Shown here piece after piece: positions 1 through 12,637 of a stretch of DNA of 64,000 nucleotides. How positions within the stretch are numbered: position 1 is the stretch's first letter; each line of letters starts with the position of its first letter. Made by a program: the position numbers and the translations under genes. This DNA comes from Diatrype stigma (Eukaryota > Ascomycota > Sordariomycetes > Xylariales > Diatrypaceae): the NCBI GenBank assembly GCA_022225965.2, contig JAKJXP020000025.1, positions 248,001 through 312,000 on the forward strand. The letters run 5' to 3'. Below the pieces are notes generated by a model. That model ran no database searches and had not been told where the DNA came from. It saw only the letters and a program-made list of their open reading frames with translations.

Positions 1-1
1 C

Positions 2-1585
2 TGGGTTGCGGCTTTGATCAGATCCAGCGACAATTCATCGATGCTCGACATCCCAACCCAGCTCACGACAGCCTATCTGCGATCGATGATCCCGCAAAAC
101 TGGACAAGCCAACCCTCTAAGAAGGACCTGGTAGATTGGTCCTATGAGCTACTCGATGAACAGGCCGGCAGCCTCGATCCGGAATATGTCTCGTGGCGCA
201 AACAGTTGACTGAGTTTCCGTTGAAAGGCTGTGGGCAGGATATATGTAAGAAGCTAGATTGGCAAGGTGATCCGGACGTGTCAGGTATAGGGGTAAGTGC
301 CACTTCGATCAGTCAAAGCTCCTTTGGATGTGGTCTAACGCCATTCAACAGATGATGATTAGTTACTACGTTGGTATGTCAAATACTCGTTATTTACCCC
401 TATCTTATCACTTGGTATATAGGTCGTTGTCTGGGAAACATGATCCAAGACAACCTCAGGCCTGATGGCGCCCCTTCCTCCCTCCCCCTTTCTTTTTCGA
501 GTCTTAAATACTAACTACGGCTTATAGCTCTCTTTTTTGCTACGATGTACTTTATTGTTCTCGCCGCAACGAGGGTGGGAATAATCAAGACAGCTAGTAA
601 TAGATCATCACGCCGAAAGTGCACAGCGAGGATTATCGAGAGCTTTCAGGAATCTATCAACACGTTTCTAGACGCAGCTCTCATATTCGCTGCGTCCATG
701 CTTGGGGCTGCCCTGGTCCGATACGCCTCCATGATCCGCAGTCCCCTGGAGAATTATTCCGCCTACGAACTGATCGGATCTGTCTTCATGTCGGCATTCT
801 CAATCTTCCCTGCTCTGATGCTGCAAGCTGTGTCGGACGGCCCGCGGACCCATTTCATCCGTCACTTTCTGTGGTTTGCCGTCATAAGCTTCACGATCGC
901 TGTGGATGTTCTCTACAGAAAGAGGTACGATGAGCTGAAAGACTCGTACGACTCCAGTCACGCCAGCCAGCAGCAAAACATAACCATCGAAGCGGCCCGG
1001 TCGGGGTGGGGCATATGCGAGGACACTCAAATCAGGAAGGGCATCGAACATACCCTGACAGGAGGCCACATCCTCTTAGCTCTCAACCTCGTCTGGTGGC
1101 TTTACTACCTAGTGCTGGCCGCCATACCCTCCCGCTGGAAGACGGCTTGGAACTCACGGTCGCGGAGATGGGTGATTCGGTGGGACTGGAGGACGAGCCT
1201 GAGGATAGCGAACGGAAGCCTGTGCTTTGCAGTTGCCTGCAGCTTCATCGGTCTCTTCCATCGATACCGAAATTCCATACACACTCTGACCAGTGAGTCG
1301 GACAAAGACAGCGACTGGCAGTTCGGGCAGGTCCTCGCGTTGGCTACGTGGGTGCCGGTAGGGGTGGACTTCCTCGCCATACTCTTCTGTAAGCCGCTTC
1401 TGAGTTATGCTACCCCACCCCTCCGATATTGTACTGACAGTGTCGTAGATGGTCCCGAGAAGGGCATGTCTGGCAAAATCTCGAGTCATTACCGCGTGGT
1501 CGCAAATATTGAGACCGAGGAAAAGGGCGAAACGTTCCAGGTGGAGGGGATACAGGATAACAGTCGTAGTAATTTGAACGTGTGA
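2..1585 (+). CDS. Multi-pass membrane protein of unknown function (5' truncated by window edge)
   Basis: I read exons 2-292, 352-373, 528-1388 and 1449-1585, joined in frame, giving 436 visible residues. The reading frame is open to the left edge, so the true start may lie outside; an ATG at 41 is possible. The first exon is a soluble segment with paired cysteines (GCGQDIC). From exon 3 on there are about six hydrophobic helices, for example ALIFAASMLGAALVRYA and HFLWFAVISFTIAVDVL, and a polar tail. Introns have GTAAGT, GTATGT and GTAAGC donors and branch motifs (CTAAC near 511, CTGAC near 1434). The last intron is 60 nt and has no stop, so it could be read through. It resembles a family of uncharacterised fungal membrane proteins; I do not know the function. 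The gene call is fairly secure. Confidence 0.7.
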
Positions 1586-4127
1586 GGCTATACTATGTGA
1601 TATGAAGCAATGACTCTTTAGGGTAATACTTGAAAGTAAGAGATGTTAGGTACTCTAAAGAGTCCAGAAGCGTGCCCCAAATAGCAAATTTACTCAGACA
1701 TATCATTAGGTATCACGGAGTGCATGAACGGAACATCTACCAAATTAGGGTCCCTCCCCTCCCCCTTCCCCTACAATCCGTGTAGTATACAGTTACCATC
1801 GAGATTATCCAATAGATAATAGGTTCACAGAAACTCTCGTAGGGGTGAGAAGGTTGTCTTATTCCTGTGGCTCATTGGTCCTGTTAATGAACGACGTCTC
1901 GGCGGCTCCAAGCTTCTGCCAGAGGTGAAATTTGCTCCACAGATCTAGGCATACATCATAACTAAGTAATCAATACCCATGTGGGATTTAAAAGGCGCCA
2001 TTTGCATGGTCGAAAGGTCCACCGTAAGAGCAATGTCCCCTGAAATGATATAGTGGTAGAGACCTGTTCCTTCATAGGAGGTGTTTTCGACTGTCTACCG
2101 TAACCATGTAATTTATATTTCATCCATTGGTTTCTGATATTCTATTGTATCGAGTATCGGAGCCGTATTGGCCTCTAACACCTAAAAGTCCAGAAGTAGG
2201 CTTTGTCGAAGCGTAGTTATGCTATACCTTCCCTTCCGTGCTCTCTTTGTCGCCAGCAATGTACGTCTCTAGGTCTGACACTTACTCCCGCTATGCCATC
2301 TCCTAATCATGGTAAGCCTAATCAAGAGTTATAGGCTTCTGGTAAATTCTAGCAAAGCCTTGGCAGCCCCTTCCTGGCTTTGAGGTCTTTAGTTGTACGG
2401 CCTCTAACCTGCCAATAAGCTATACGCCACCTTGACCTGTCACGCTTGAGAGCCACCCCCCACCCCCAATGCCTTGCCCGTAGGATCAGCTGGATGTCTT
2501 CTCTCAGTATCCGCTCCTATGGCATACCTATCGGGTACCGTACACAGCGGGGTACTAACTAGAAGGCTGACTACCGAAAACGTCTACAATTGCCTCTCGG
2601 GTCAGTGAGAAGAGTCCAGCTACTTGTCATGTGGCGAGACCCATACCTACCTACCTACCTATCGTCGCACCAGCTCCAGAACCACGGTCTCATCTCCTAT
2701 CGAAGCTATTATAGATACATGGTGGTTACTCGTGTGACGACGAACGCCCAGTTAGGTTGACTGCGAGATCAGGCTGGTAGGTAGGTATATCTGTCCTACC
2801 ACTTCTACGCAGCTCATCTTACCGCGTCTCCTGAGACCTTCCCTTTGTCAAACGTCGTATGGCTACGTACGTGCGTATGTACGTAGATAGATAGGTATCT
2901 CGACCTGCGGCTCAGCGAAACCCCCACGGATGATATCGAACATCTGCTAGGGACGGAATGCTACCTAAGCCTTATTTCTATAAGTAAGCGCTAGCTGATA
3001 TTCTTTCCCAGCTTGGCTTCATGGAGGTCCCGAATAATAATAAAGAACCCCCCAAACATGGGTCCGCCTAGATTGGATGTTACGTGACAGTAGTCAGATA
3101 GATGGCAGGTCTCACCTCACAATGGAAGGGAGGGGGGCTTGGCTTTCTGTCGTAGGGCTGAAAAGGCGGCGAGTGGGTGACGGATGCTGCATTATTGCTA
3201 CGCCTTGTCAGACGGCCCGCGGCCGGTAGGGTCGGTTATAGTTACCGCACGGTCTATTCCCTGAGACATACCTGCATCGCTTTCCATCCGCGGATCGCCA
3301 GAACGAAGGACTCCGTCAGTGATCCAATCCTTGGGAGCCGCTTGATACCGGTACCAGCGAGCCTTCGACCAAAACAGCTTCATTCCGCGAGAAATTAGTT
3401 GGTTAGGAGTTCTCACCATCCACCGCCATAGTACTATAGAACTTCATTATTCAAAGATGCAGATTCCGTGTATTGTCAAACGTTGGATGGCAGTCTTTCG
3501 GACGCTCCCGCCCGCTGTCATCCGTCACCCAGGACAAATTTATCTAGAACAGTCAGCTTATTGTACTCAGCACGTTACTAGACAGCTATTCTTGACTTCA
3601 AATGCCCGTTCCTTCCATATCAAATGGTTGTTTATTGCAGATGATGGCCTCAAATTCCCGGGACCCCGTCCCTCGACGATCCCGCAGGCTATGTCTTGTT
3701 TCCAAATGCTTTTGTTTACGATACCTTGCGCATTCCAACTGGGCATCACAAGCGTATTTGTTACGACAGGGAGACTAGGTATACAACCACAAATTCGTCT
3801 TTAGCCCATAATACATTAAAACATAAATGGATACGTGACTACATGAAAGTGAGAATACATGGCATACCAAGCTAGCATCGCGCGCTCCCACTATAACCAA
3901 GTACCCAATCCTTCCTGGAACGGCCCACATGGGGTAAATAGACCGCCCCCCTTCCTGTGTTCATCGTACAACCATTTCCAAACTCAGTCGAAAGCTACTC
4001 CGGTGAGGTAGGGGTACTCGAATGGCGAATTTAGAAAATCCCAACTCCGAGCCCTGATGCCGTTTCCTTCTCTGGGAGGAGGCCTCGAATTACAAGCATC
4101 TTCCCATGCTAATTTTATCGCATTCTA
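1586..4127. other. Intergenic, no gene recognised
   Basis: This 2.5-kb AT-rich stretch holds an ACCT microsatellite near 2644-2660 and imperfect palindromes such as CTACGTAC/GTACGTAG around 2863-2886. An open frame at 3457-3804 (115 codons) lacks coding-like codon choice or family features, so I do not call it. The right part is probably the 3' flank of het-C. Confidence 0.6.
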
Positions 4128-6675
4128 TCAGGGGTAAGGGGGGTGCCCATACCCACCGCCTCCCCACTGTTGATGCTGTCCCCCATATGGTGGGTATCCT
4201 CCCTGGTGAGGCGGCGGACCTCCATAGCCGGAGGCGGGATACGGTCCAGGTCCAGGAGGTGGCGGGCCGCCGTAATGGCCTCCATGATGGGGTGGCGGAG
4301 CTCCATACCCTCCTTGCTGCTCATACGGCGGGTACTGTCCAGGAGGGGGCCCGCCGTAGCCCCCGTGCTGGTTTCCGTAGGGGGGTTGTTGATAGCCAGC
4401 GGGCGGTCCACCACCATAGCCCTGTTGTGGTGCGCCGTAGCTATGGTGTCCAGATGAATGAGGCTGATTGTGCGAAGACGGGGCGTCGCCATAGTAGCTG
4501 GCGGCTTCGCCGCCACCACTGTGTGGCTGGTCCTGTCTATATCCATAGTGGGGGCTGCTCGCGGTCGGTGGCGCAGAAGAGACCGAAGATCCGGGCCGCT
4601 CGTGGCTGTAATTCGGCCTCAGACCGCCGTGGCCATCACCGACGCCCATCTCATCGAGGTCGCGGGTCTTAACCGCCGACCACAGGGAACCAGATGGTAC
4701 TCCGTGGCCAGCGCCATCGAAAATACCACCACCATGAGAGTGGCTATGGCTCTTGTTGCTCTCACCTGACACGATATGGTTCTTACCATTTTTAACAGAT
4801 TCGGAGCCAAGAAGATGGTTGAGTTCATGGCGTCGTGGGTACTCATCAGCCCATTTACGGACCGTCTTGAACATTTCACGTTGAATTTCGACGCCCTCGT
4901 TGCGAAGGGCTGGGTGGTGGAAAGCGCGGAGCACATCGTCAGCAACCTCTTCGACCGGGACTGAGGTGTGTTCCCAGGCATATAGAATTCGACTGGTTAT
5001 TGATCAAGTTAGCAAAATTCCCGACTTTTCTCGGAAATTTGAGAACTTACGGAACGACATATTCGAGAATGGTAGCGGCTACTCGTCCAGCACACGAATT
5101 TAGGATGTTCGTAAAGTGGTCTTTCGACAGCATAGAATGTGTGGGATCTGTGCAATGGGGGTTCCTCCACGGCTCTAATTGAGAATTTGCGCTAGCATCG
5201 ATAACCCCCGAAGACCCTTCTTTCAGCGCCTTGGTCACCTGGTTGATGATAGGCCGGATAAAGGGTGCTAGGAGACCGAGAACAAAAGCAGTCAGGGTCT
5301 CACTGATGTTCTCGAGCAGGCTCTCAAGGCCGGGGATCTTGGAGATGGTGTTGTTGATAGACTTGACGATCTTGTCCCGGAACTCCAAGATCGGGTAAAC
5401 CTGCTTTGAAACCTTGACGGGGTCAAAATTCTCACTCATGCCGGGCACAACATTAGCATTATCCCGGGAGATGTCGCCTCTCGTACCCGAGTACGAACCA
5501 GAGTACGACTCGTTACGTCTCTCCTGTTCTTCTGACATCTGCTTCAAATTGCGGGCTTCCGAAGCGAATCCACCTCCACTGCCAGGTAGCTTGCTGACAA
5601 GCGAGATGAAATCCTTTCCACCGCTTCCGCTTCCGCTTCCTCCAGTTAGGCCGGCAGCGATGACGTCGAAAAGACCCCTCGAACCACCGCCACCCCTTGA
5701 TCCGCCGCCGCCGCCGCTGCCGCTACTGCTACTGCTGTCTTTCTCGCAAGTTTTCAGTGCGACGTCCAATTGGTCTACCTCAGACTGGGTGAAGTGGTCG
5801 TTTGCCTCGCCAAGCACGGAGTGCAGGAAGTCGACACCGCCAAAAGTCCCAGTCACAATGGGGAACACTCGCTTTCCCCTGATGTTGATCTCCGCGTCTA
5901 AACCGCAGTGGGGGAACACACCATGGTAGCCGAGCTCCCTGAGAGCAAGCTCGCAGTAGTTGGAATGGGCACTAAAATCCTCCATGCAGTGGAGAGCTTG
6001 GCCAAGACATCTCAAAGCCTCGCACAGATCCTCCTCTTTGCCTCGACCATGATGGCCGCTGGTGTAGAGCCTGCCATAGTGAATGGAACGGGCGAAACTG
6101 TGTCTTAGATACCCAGCGCTGGTAGCCCAGTTGCCTCGCTCGTTGGCGATATAGTTCTTCATGCCAGTGTGCACGTCAATCTCCGTTTCAACGGGCATGA
6201 CTGGCCCACGGAGCCGCGGGTCGAAAGTTCGCGCATCGTTCCCATCAGCATAACCCAGAGGGTTATCGATGTGCTCCTCTGGTCGGTAGACACCCAACCG
6301 CTCGGCAGTGACCTCGAACTCCTCGGTCGCATAGCCGTTGGCTAGGAAAGAGAGCACCCAGACTATAATACGGATAGTCTCGGCATTGACTCCCTTTACA
6401 CTTCCGACATCAATGGCCTGGGAGTAATCACGAAGCCAGTTTCCGAAGTAGGTCCGTCTGACGAGAAGGGTAGTCCATTTCTTGCCGTAGAGGAAAGCCA
6501 GGGTCTTGAGCGTGTCCTCAATGTCTCCGTGCCGCCAGTTGTGGCCCTCGACCTGGGCGATCGAGGGGATGTTGCCAGCACCAAAGGCTGCCGCTTTGCC
6601 GGGCATAACAATCAGAAGGATGCCGAGTATCAGCAGCATGCTGCTGCTGCCGAGGTTCAGGCTGAACAAAGCCAT
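4128..6675 (-). CDS. het-C: Heterokaryon incompatibility protein HET-C
   Basis: Exons complement(5051-6675) and complement(4128-4992) join across a 58-nt intron (GTAAGT donor, AACCAG acceptor) to give 829 residues. I start at the ATG at 6675 because it opens a typical signal peptide (about residues 1-30, hydrophobic MLLILGILLIVM). The conserved HET-C body follows, including GHNWRHGDIEDTL, YFGNWLRDYSQAIDVG and HCMEDFSAHSNYCELAL. A Ser/Gly tract lies near residues 314-333 and a hydrophobic segment (AFVLGLLAPFIRPII) later in exon 1. Exon 2 encodes a long Gly/Pro/Tyr/His-rich tail of GGYG and PPPG units. In Neurospora and Podospora, HET-C variants control non-self recognition after hyphal fusion, through a short polymorphic region in the middle of the protein. 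The Gly-rich tail is also typical. No HET-domain partner gene lies next to it. The identification is strong; the allele class cannot be told. Confidence 0.93.
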
Positions 6676-8058
6676 CTTGTCTTGCGTAACACACCTCCTC
6701 AATCCTAAGTGCTGACGGTGTCAAACGAGAATGTGTCGCGGGAATAGTTTACTGTTGAAGACCTAAAAATGTAGGTATCTGGTCTAGAACTAGAATTTGT
6801 AGGAGGTAGGAGGTAGTAGGTGTGTAGGAAAGATAAGTCGTAGAAGGCTATGGTATGGTGGTGGCAAGGTACTTGACTTGGGTAAGTAGGTGGTAGGCTT
6901 GGGAGGCCTGGAGGGTTGGTTACTTGGTTCCAGGTTGCCTAGCTGTAGGCTGGTAGGCTGGTAGGCTGTAGGTACCGGGCGCGTGGATTGGAAGTAAGTG
7001 GCTGCGCATTCTTGTTAATGCGGTTCAAGGTTGTCAGGTGCTACCCGATGGCGGGGTAATTCTTACGTACATGGTTTTTTTCGGTTGCTGGGAGGGAGGA
7101 GGGACGAAGGATCAATATGATACCTTATTTTCAGGGCTGAATACGGGTCGTACTGGGTACCCACGCAGCCACGGACTACTTCCACGCGAGGGAGCATTCA
7201 ATGTAGGTTGATGACGCAAGGATGATTCGCATTCGAGCTACAACGGAGTATAGGAGTTACAATAAGAGGCCTATACTACTGTAGGATGCAGGCAACTACG
7301 TAGCACAACCAAATACTTGAAATATGTAAACAGGGTTTGAGATCAATAGAGGCGTAATAGGGGCAACCACGGACTTCATCGCTTCATCCGATGTCGAATC
7401 CGCTGGTTATAGCTCGCAAATAGGTAGGTGCACGGGTAGGTATGTATGTACAATATCTAGAGCATATCTACTATGTACGGATACTACAGGTGCTAGCTGT
7501 CAGCCTGTCCAGCTGAAAACGGATCGAACCAGAGGCTGCGAAGCTCGCTATATATCCAATCACATGTCCTCATTTGCCCATCAGCCACACAATTAGATCA
7601 TTCCAGTTTGACCCCCATTGGGATTGGAGCTAACATCCATGTTCTGTACATTTCCCTAGCACTTGCCCTACATACCTAGGTAGACTAGGTACATATTTGG
7701 TTGTTGGAAGCATGTAGGCAGGCCTATGGAATGGAGCCGTTCTGACGGGGGGGTGACGGGATAGTGGGACGTTGACTTAGCCTATGTGCACTAACGTAGA
7801 TCCTCGATTGCCGCTTTTCCCGGCACGTGGAGATAACGTAGGGCAGAGTGATAACCAACCAACCACAAATAGATAAGAGATAAAAGGAGAAAAGACTTCC
7901 GTTGGTTCGTTCCCTCAGTGCTGTCTGTCAGCCTGTAAGCCCGTGTAGTGACCGATAGCTGGTACTAACTTAGCTGGTACCCAACAGCTTAGTAGTTCAC
8001 CAGTGCCGCCAGAACTCACGAGACAGCCCCCCAAAACTAGAGTTGCTGGCGTTATCAC

Positions 8059-8085
8059 TGTGTGTGTGTGTGTGTGTGCGTGTGT
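8059..8085. repeat. TG dinucleotide microsatellite
   Basis: Eleven or more TG units with a single interruption (GCG), in intergenic DNA. Confidence 0.9.
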
Positions 8086-9030
8086 CAGAAAAAAAGCTTG
8101 TCGTCTTCTTGGAATGCCGGGAGGTCGAAAAAGCATTTTGATCTTCGATTCGATGGTTGGTAGTGCAATGTAATGTGCAAGAGACAGGCCGGCTCAACCC
8201 AAACCCAAGGGCTTGGAACTGGTGTGTGTAAGCCGTCTGTTCTAGAACAGTTTTCCCATTCTAGATCTCTGCCCCCATCCCACCCCCCGCCAGTTGGTTG
8301 TCAGGACAAGACGCAGTCAGAAGCGGTTGGCAACGGGTTCGGTTTGGGGCTGGAGCCTCTCGTCTCCCATTCTCAGAGGGCAATGGCATACACGTGTTGA
8401 CGCCAGGGGCATGTTCTCTCACTCTCACATTCTCCCGACATTGCGCACCTAAATTTGACAACATGTGCCACAGGGTTGGTATTCATAGTAACAGTTATGA
8501 CATAATTAGGTCGAATATAGATCCCAGAACGGAAAGGGGCCGCGATGACAAGACAGATCACGATCATTCATGAGAATATCATGGGCTGTTCGTGGGGGTT
8601 ATCAATATATAATTAGATATCCTTAGCGATCCGCGCACATGGCGTATACGCACTTGACTTACATCCTCAAGCCAGGGTCGCTCGTCCACCACCTATACCC
8701 GCGGCTGACAAGGAGGCTGAGTCACTGGCGAGTGACGAGAGGACTCTCTTTCCTCGATAAGGTGGGTACTTTTCTCAGCAAAAACACCGTAAGTCATACT
8801 TAGCTGCCATGACTGGGCTTTAACGTCACGAACACCAAAAGTCGGGATGAGGCCATGGCCTACCATGCAAACCATTGGGTTCTGAGTAATAAATGCGCGC
8901 GGGGACTCCGGACCGACTTTATCACGGCCTATAATGCTTCTAAGGTACCTACTATATGCCCCAAAAGACTGCTCGTATCTGGCGTTGAGCTCTAGACCCT
9001 ATCGTGGACTTTTGCGCTCGGATCTGTAAG

Positions 9031-9055
9031 TATCGATGTATCGATGTATCGATGT
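9031..9055. repeat. Tandem TATCGATG x3
   Basis: Three head-to-tail 8-bp units, each containing the palindrome ATCGAT; intergenic. A tandem pair of CGCGGTTGCAA follows about 30 bp later. Confidence 0.85.
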
Positions 9056-11094
9056 GGGAAAAGTGGCGCCACCCGTAATCGCGGTTGCAACGCGGTTGCA
9101 ACCATTCGAGATGATCTGTCACAGTCCGAGGAATAACAGGGTCACATAACCGGCGAACCGCGGACAGGGAACAAGGAAGAATTCACTGAGCCGTCGATCT
9201 CGGATCGTCCCGTAAAGCAAGCGAAGAAAAAATAAATGGATTATATTAGATCGGGTCGATCGGGTTTGAAGGGGATGGCCAATTTACCCAAATCGAGTCG
9301 CAATCTCTGTTACTGCAACGGTCCGGGGGGAACAATGCTCCGGGTGGGGCATCTCCGGACCTGTACGTAGAGCGGGAGCAACCCCGGCTTGTAGCTGCAG
9401 GAGCGCGGCTGCTTTCGAAGCCCGGCAACGGTGGAGCTCCACGTCCCGACTAATCCCGTATTAACGATAGTTACCTAGCGGCCCGAAACCGCTTTGTATC
9501 TGCATACCTACATGGTGTGGTGCATATCACAAGAGGTCTACACTTGTTTACAGAGCTTCCCGCTATACGGCCTGTGGAACGTGACCATCCGAGACACACG
9601 AACACAGAAGCCCTCGCGGATTGGGGCGCTATACAGCTCATGACGGCAAGGGGCCAATGTCGGCACATACGCGGAAATAACAACGGCGGTGAACTTGATC
9701 ATATGACATAAGGGATGGGCCTGAGCATGATGTCAAGGACCGAGTATAATATCACGGACAGTCCAAGGCTTCTACAGGGGTGATGTAATTAGGTATGGTG
9801 GGTGATGTAGAACGTAACTACTCCGTAACGCAGTCAAGAGTGGGGATATTGCCTGCTTATCTTAAGAGTTACCAAGCAAAGAGCGGTTGCTCTTCACGAA
9901 CATGTCGAATGATATGGACCGATGCTGATGTATCCCTGGCGGTTCGACGTTGCCGACCCAACAGGCAGGTAACGGTCGATACACGCGAACCATCGGATAC
10001 TGGCCGCTCGGGGGCATCCGTTGCAGCTCTTACTGGAAAGCTGCGGCCGATAGTCGGAAGCTCAGGGGAAGGAGTAGACGGCAGACGGTACTGCAGTACC
10101 CACTCGTTCACCCTCTGATGTTTGGGTAGCACGCACGAGAATGTGTTGACACGGAGGTTGATTCTTCCAGTAAGCCTACACCCTTGTGAAGTCAAGATGG
10201 CCGGCTATGAGGGACTGTCGATAGCCGCTTCTTGAACTCCGTTCCTAGCTAGGAACCCGGAGCACAATCTGTGCTTGGTGACCGGTAACGAAGTGTCAAC
10301 GCGGAAAGCGTGCTTAGTTGACGATAGAATAGTCAAGAAGCACTGGGATTAGTCAAGAGAAGCACCGTACGTACGACAAACCTTGGCAGGGAGACTACTT
10401 TACAAGATATGTGTAGTTGGGTAGCATAGCGGTCTGCCCTGTCAGCTCAGATTTTAGTCATGACACCCTAAAAACAACTATCATTACGCAGGTACCGGGA
10501 GTCTGATGTAGAATTACTCCCCTAGCATAAGCGAAGGTGGGTCCTCGATATAACATCTCTATATAGAAATGTTTCATTTGATATAGGTATGATGCCAGTA
10601 ATCATGCCACCCTGAACGGGTTACGCCATTTCAACTCGCATGCGGAAAGTTACCAGCAACCAGCAAGCTGGATTCAAGTCAGCATTCCTGTTGCTTCCTA
10701 TGCTTCCAATACAGGAACGGACTATACGGGGGTGGCGTTTTGCAACTGATGGCACGTAACCTTTCAGGGAGGCTAGTTCCCTGTGACAGCTCAACAGTGG
10801 CTCTGTGTCTCAAGCTTTGGACATACGTACCTGAGCCAGTACAACTACATGATTATGTTGTCTTGAACCGGGCCGGGACCTCAAGTTCGGTACAAATCCT
10901 TCACTGCGTGGGACGGTAAGGCTGTGCAAGTCACTCTGCAGCCCCCCACGTCCGGATCGCGGGAATACAGAGGTATTGGCAGGTGAGTTACCACTCGGTG
11001 ATGTATACGGCTGTCTTGTTGGCCTTTTAACGAATTAGTAGTAAATAGTAACTCAATATATCCGCCGGAAGAATGAGTACACCTAGACCACAAA

Positions 11095-11103
11095 TATATA
11101 TAA
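11095..11103 (+). promoter_or_regulatory. TATA-like element upstream of the oxidase gene
   Basis: TATATATAA lies about 133 bp before the ATG at 11236, on the correct side for a core promoter. This is position and composition only. Confidence 0.35.
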
Positions 11104-11235
11104 GGAGGGGGCAAATGTCCATATCCTACCTCCAGCCAGCATGACTCACCAGACATATACTCATCAGCCGTTCCAAGACTCTTGAAGCACTCCCCATACA
11201 CCAATTAAATAGACCAGACTGAAAAAGCAGGAACA

Positions 11236-12637
11236 ATGTCACTCACCCTGTGGAAGGATATCTCGCCTCTCGGCCAACGGCTTAGAGAGCCAACAAGCAG
11301 ATCACCACACATCCTCGTCATCGGTGGCGGCGTCACTGGCCTCATATCTTCATGGGTATTGCTGGACCGCGGTTACCATGTCACCATTCTCAGCAATGCT
11401 TGGGCAAGTGACGAGCAACGGTTAACTTCACAGATTGCTGGTGCTTTGTATGTAAACATCCAGTTGCTTCCCTTCTTCCACCATCTCGAGCAAATTTGTC
11501 TCATCATCGAGCTCCTCATGCCCCCCCCCCCCCCCCCACCCCCCAAATACTTTGATGTCTGTTGGAGGCGATCATAGCTGACTGAAGATCTCTAGATGGG
11601 AGTTCCCACCTGCGGTCTGCGGGCAGCATACTGATGCCATATCGCTTGCCCATTCAAAGCGATGGTGCATGACTGCCTACCACATCTGGGACGGAATCGC
11701 GGCGATTCCCGCTCTGAGCGATGCGTCAGGGGTCCGTATGATGCCATCCGACTTCTTCTTCCCGGAAACGGTGGAGAACGATCCCGCTCAGCGGTCGAAG
11801 ATGACCGAGATCATGGCTAGCGGCGTCAGAGGCTTTTACCGTGGATCTGACCTCATCGACGAGAGGGGCATCGATCCTGAGTATGGTGCAGTTGATGCCT
11901 ATGAGTTGATGGCACCAATTATCGATACGGATAAATCGATGCACTGGTTGATGGACCTCGTTGAGAGCAAAGGCGCCAAATTCGTCACGGAGACGATCAC
12001 ACGCGATCTTGTCGACATAGAGGACTCTCTACGAGCACGGTTCGATGCCGACGTCATTGTCAACTGTACCGGCCTCCAAGGCGAGGTACTAGCGGGTGAT
12101 GACACTGTCTATCCTATACGTGGCGGACTGATTCGAGTCATCAATGACGGGACGGACTTCCCGAAGGTAGACGCAGCCCTAACTATTACGGCAGATGCAG
12201 CTGGTTCCGCCAACGAGATAGTCTTCCTGGTGCCTAGAAACGACAACATCCTTCTTATTGGTGGCATCGCGGAGCCGAACGAGTGGGATCTCAATCTGAC
12301 GTTGGAAAGCCCGATAATCTCCCGGATGCGTGAACGATGCGAGAAATTCCTACCGGGGTTGAAAGATGCCCGAGTGGACCCAGATTACCCCTTTGCGCAA
12401 GGTCTGCGGCCGTTCAGGGGAAAGAATGTGAGAGTTGAGCGAGAGCTCCGTAGGACAGGAAGCCGGATTGTTCATTCCTACGGACAAGGGGGTGCGGGAT
12501 GGAGTCTTTCCTTTGGCTGTGCCCAGGATGTTTCGATGCTGGTCGATGAAGCCCTTTCGGGAGCACCGGCTCGGCCGATGGGAGACATTATGACTCACGA
12601 TCTCAAGGCAGGGAAGTCAGAGAGACGTCGGCGATAA
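11236..12637 (+). CDS. D-amino-acid oxidase-like FAD-dependent oxidoreductase
   Basis: Exons 11236-11447 and 11596-12637 give 417 residues; the 148-nt intron ends CTCTAG. The N-terminus has the dinucleotide-binding fold LVIGGGVTGL followed by an acidic/hydrophobic strand. The splice restores the family motif SQIAGALWEFPP. Near the C-terminus, QGLRPFRGKNVRVE carries the substrate-carboxylate Arg region, and HSYGQGGAGWSLSFGCA matches the FAD-closing signature of D-amino-acid and D-aspartate oxidases. Such enzymes oxidatively deaminate D-amino acids to keto acids, ammonia and H2O2, usually in peroxisomes. The C-terminal residues are basic (SERRRR) and not a classical SKL signal. It is somewhat longer than usual (about 340-370 residues) because of the N-terminal leader and an insert. 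Substrate is not predictable. Class assignment is confident. Confidence 0.85.
11521..11544 (+). repeat. Poly-C tract inside the oxidase intron
   Basis: Seventeen C's, one A and six more C's lie in the intron of the oxidase gene between donor and branch region. The length of such a run is prone to slippage and to sequencing error, but it does not affect the coding sequence if the intron is spliced. Confidence 0.9.

Larger units (their letters stand above)
6676..11235. other. Long intergenic region with simple repeats
   Basis: This 4.5-kb stretch separates het-C from the oxidase gene. It contains a TG repeat (8059-8085), three tandem TATCGATG units (9031-9055), a tandem CGCGGTTGCAA pair (about 9080-9102) and scattered TAGGTA motifs. 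Open frames here are all under about 110 codons and none looks like a known protein. Nothing else is recognised. Confidence 0.6.

Noticed and set aside
4106..4672. 188-codon plus-strand frame over het-C exon 2
   Set aside because: Antisense of the Gly/Pro-rich tail; composition explains the open frame.
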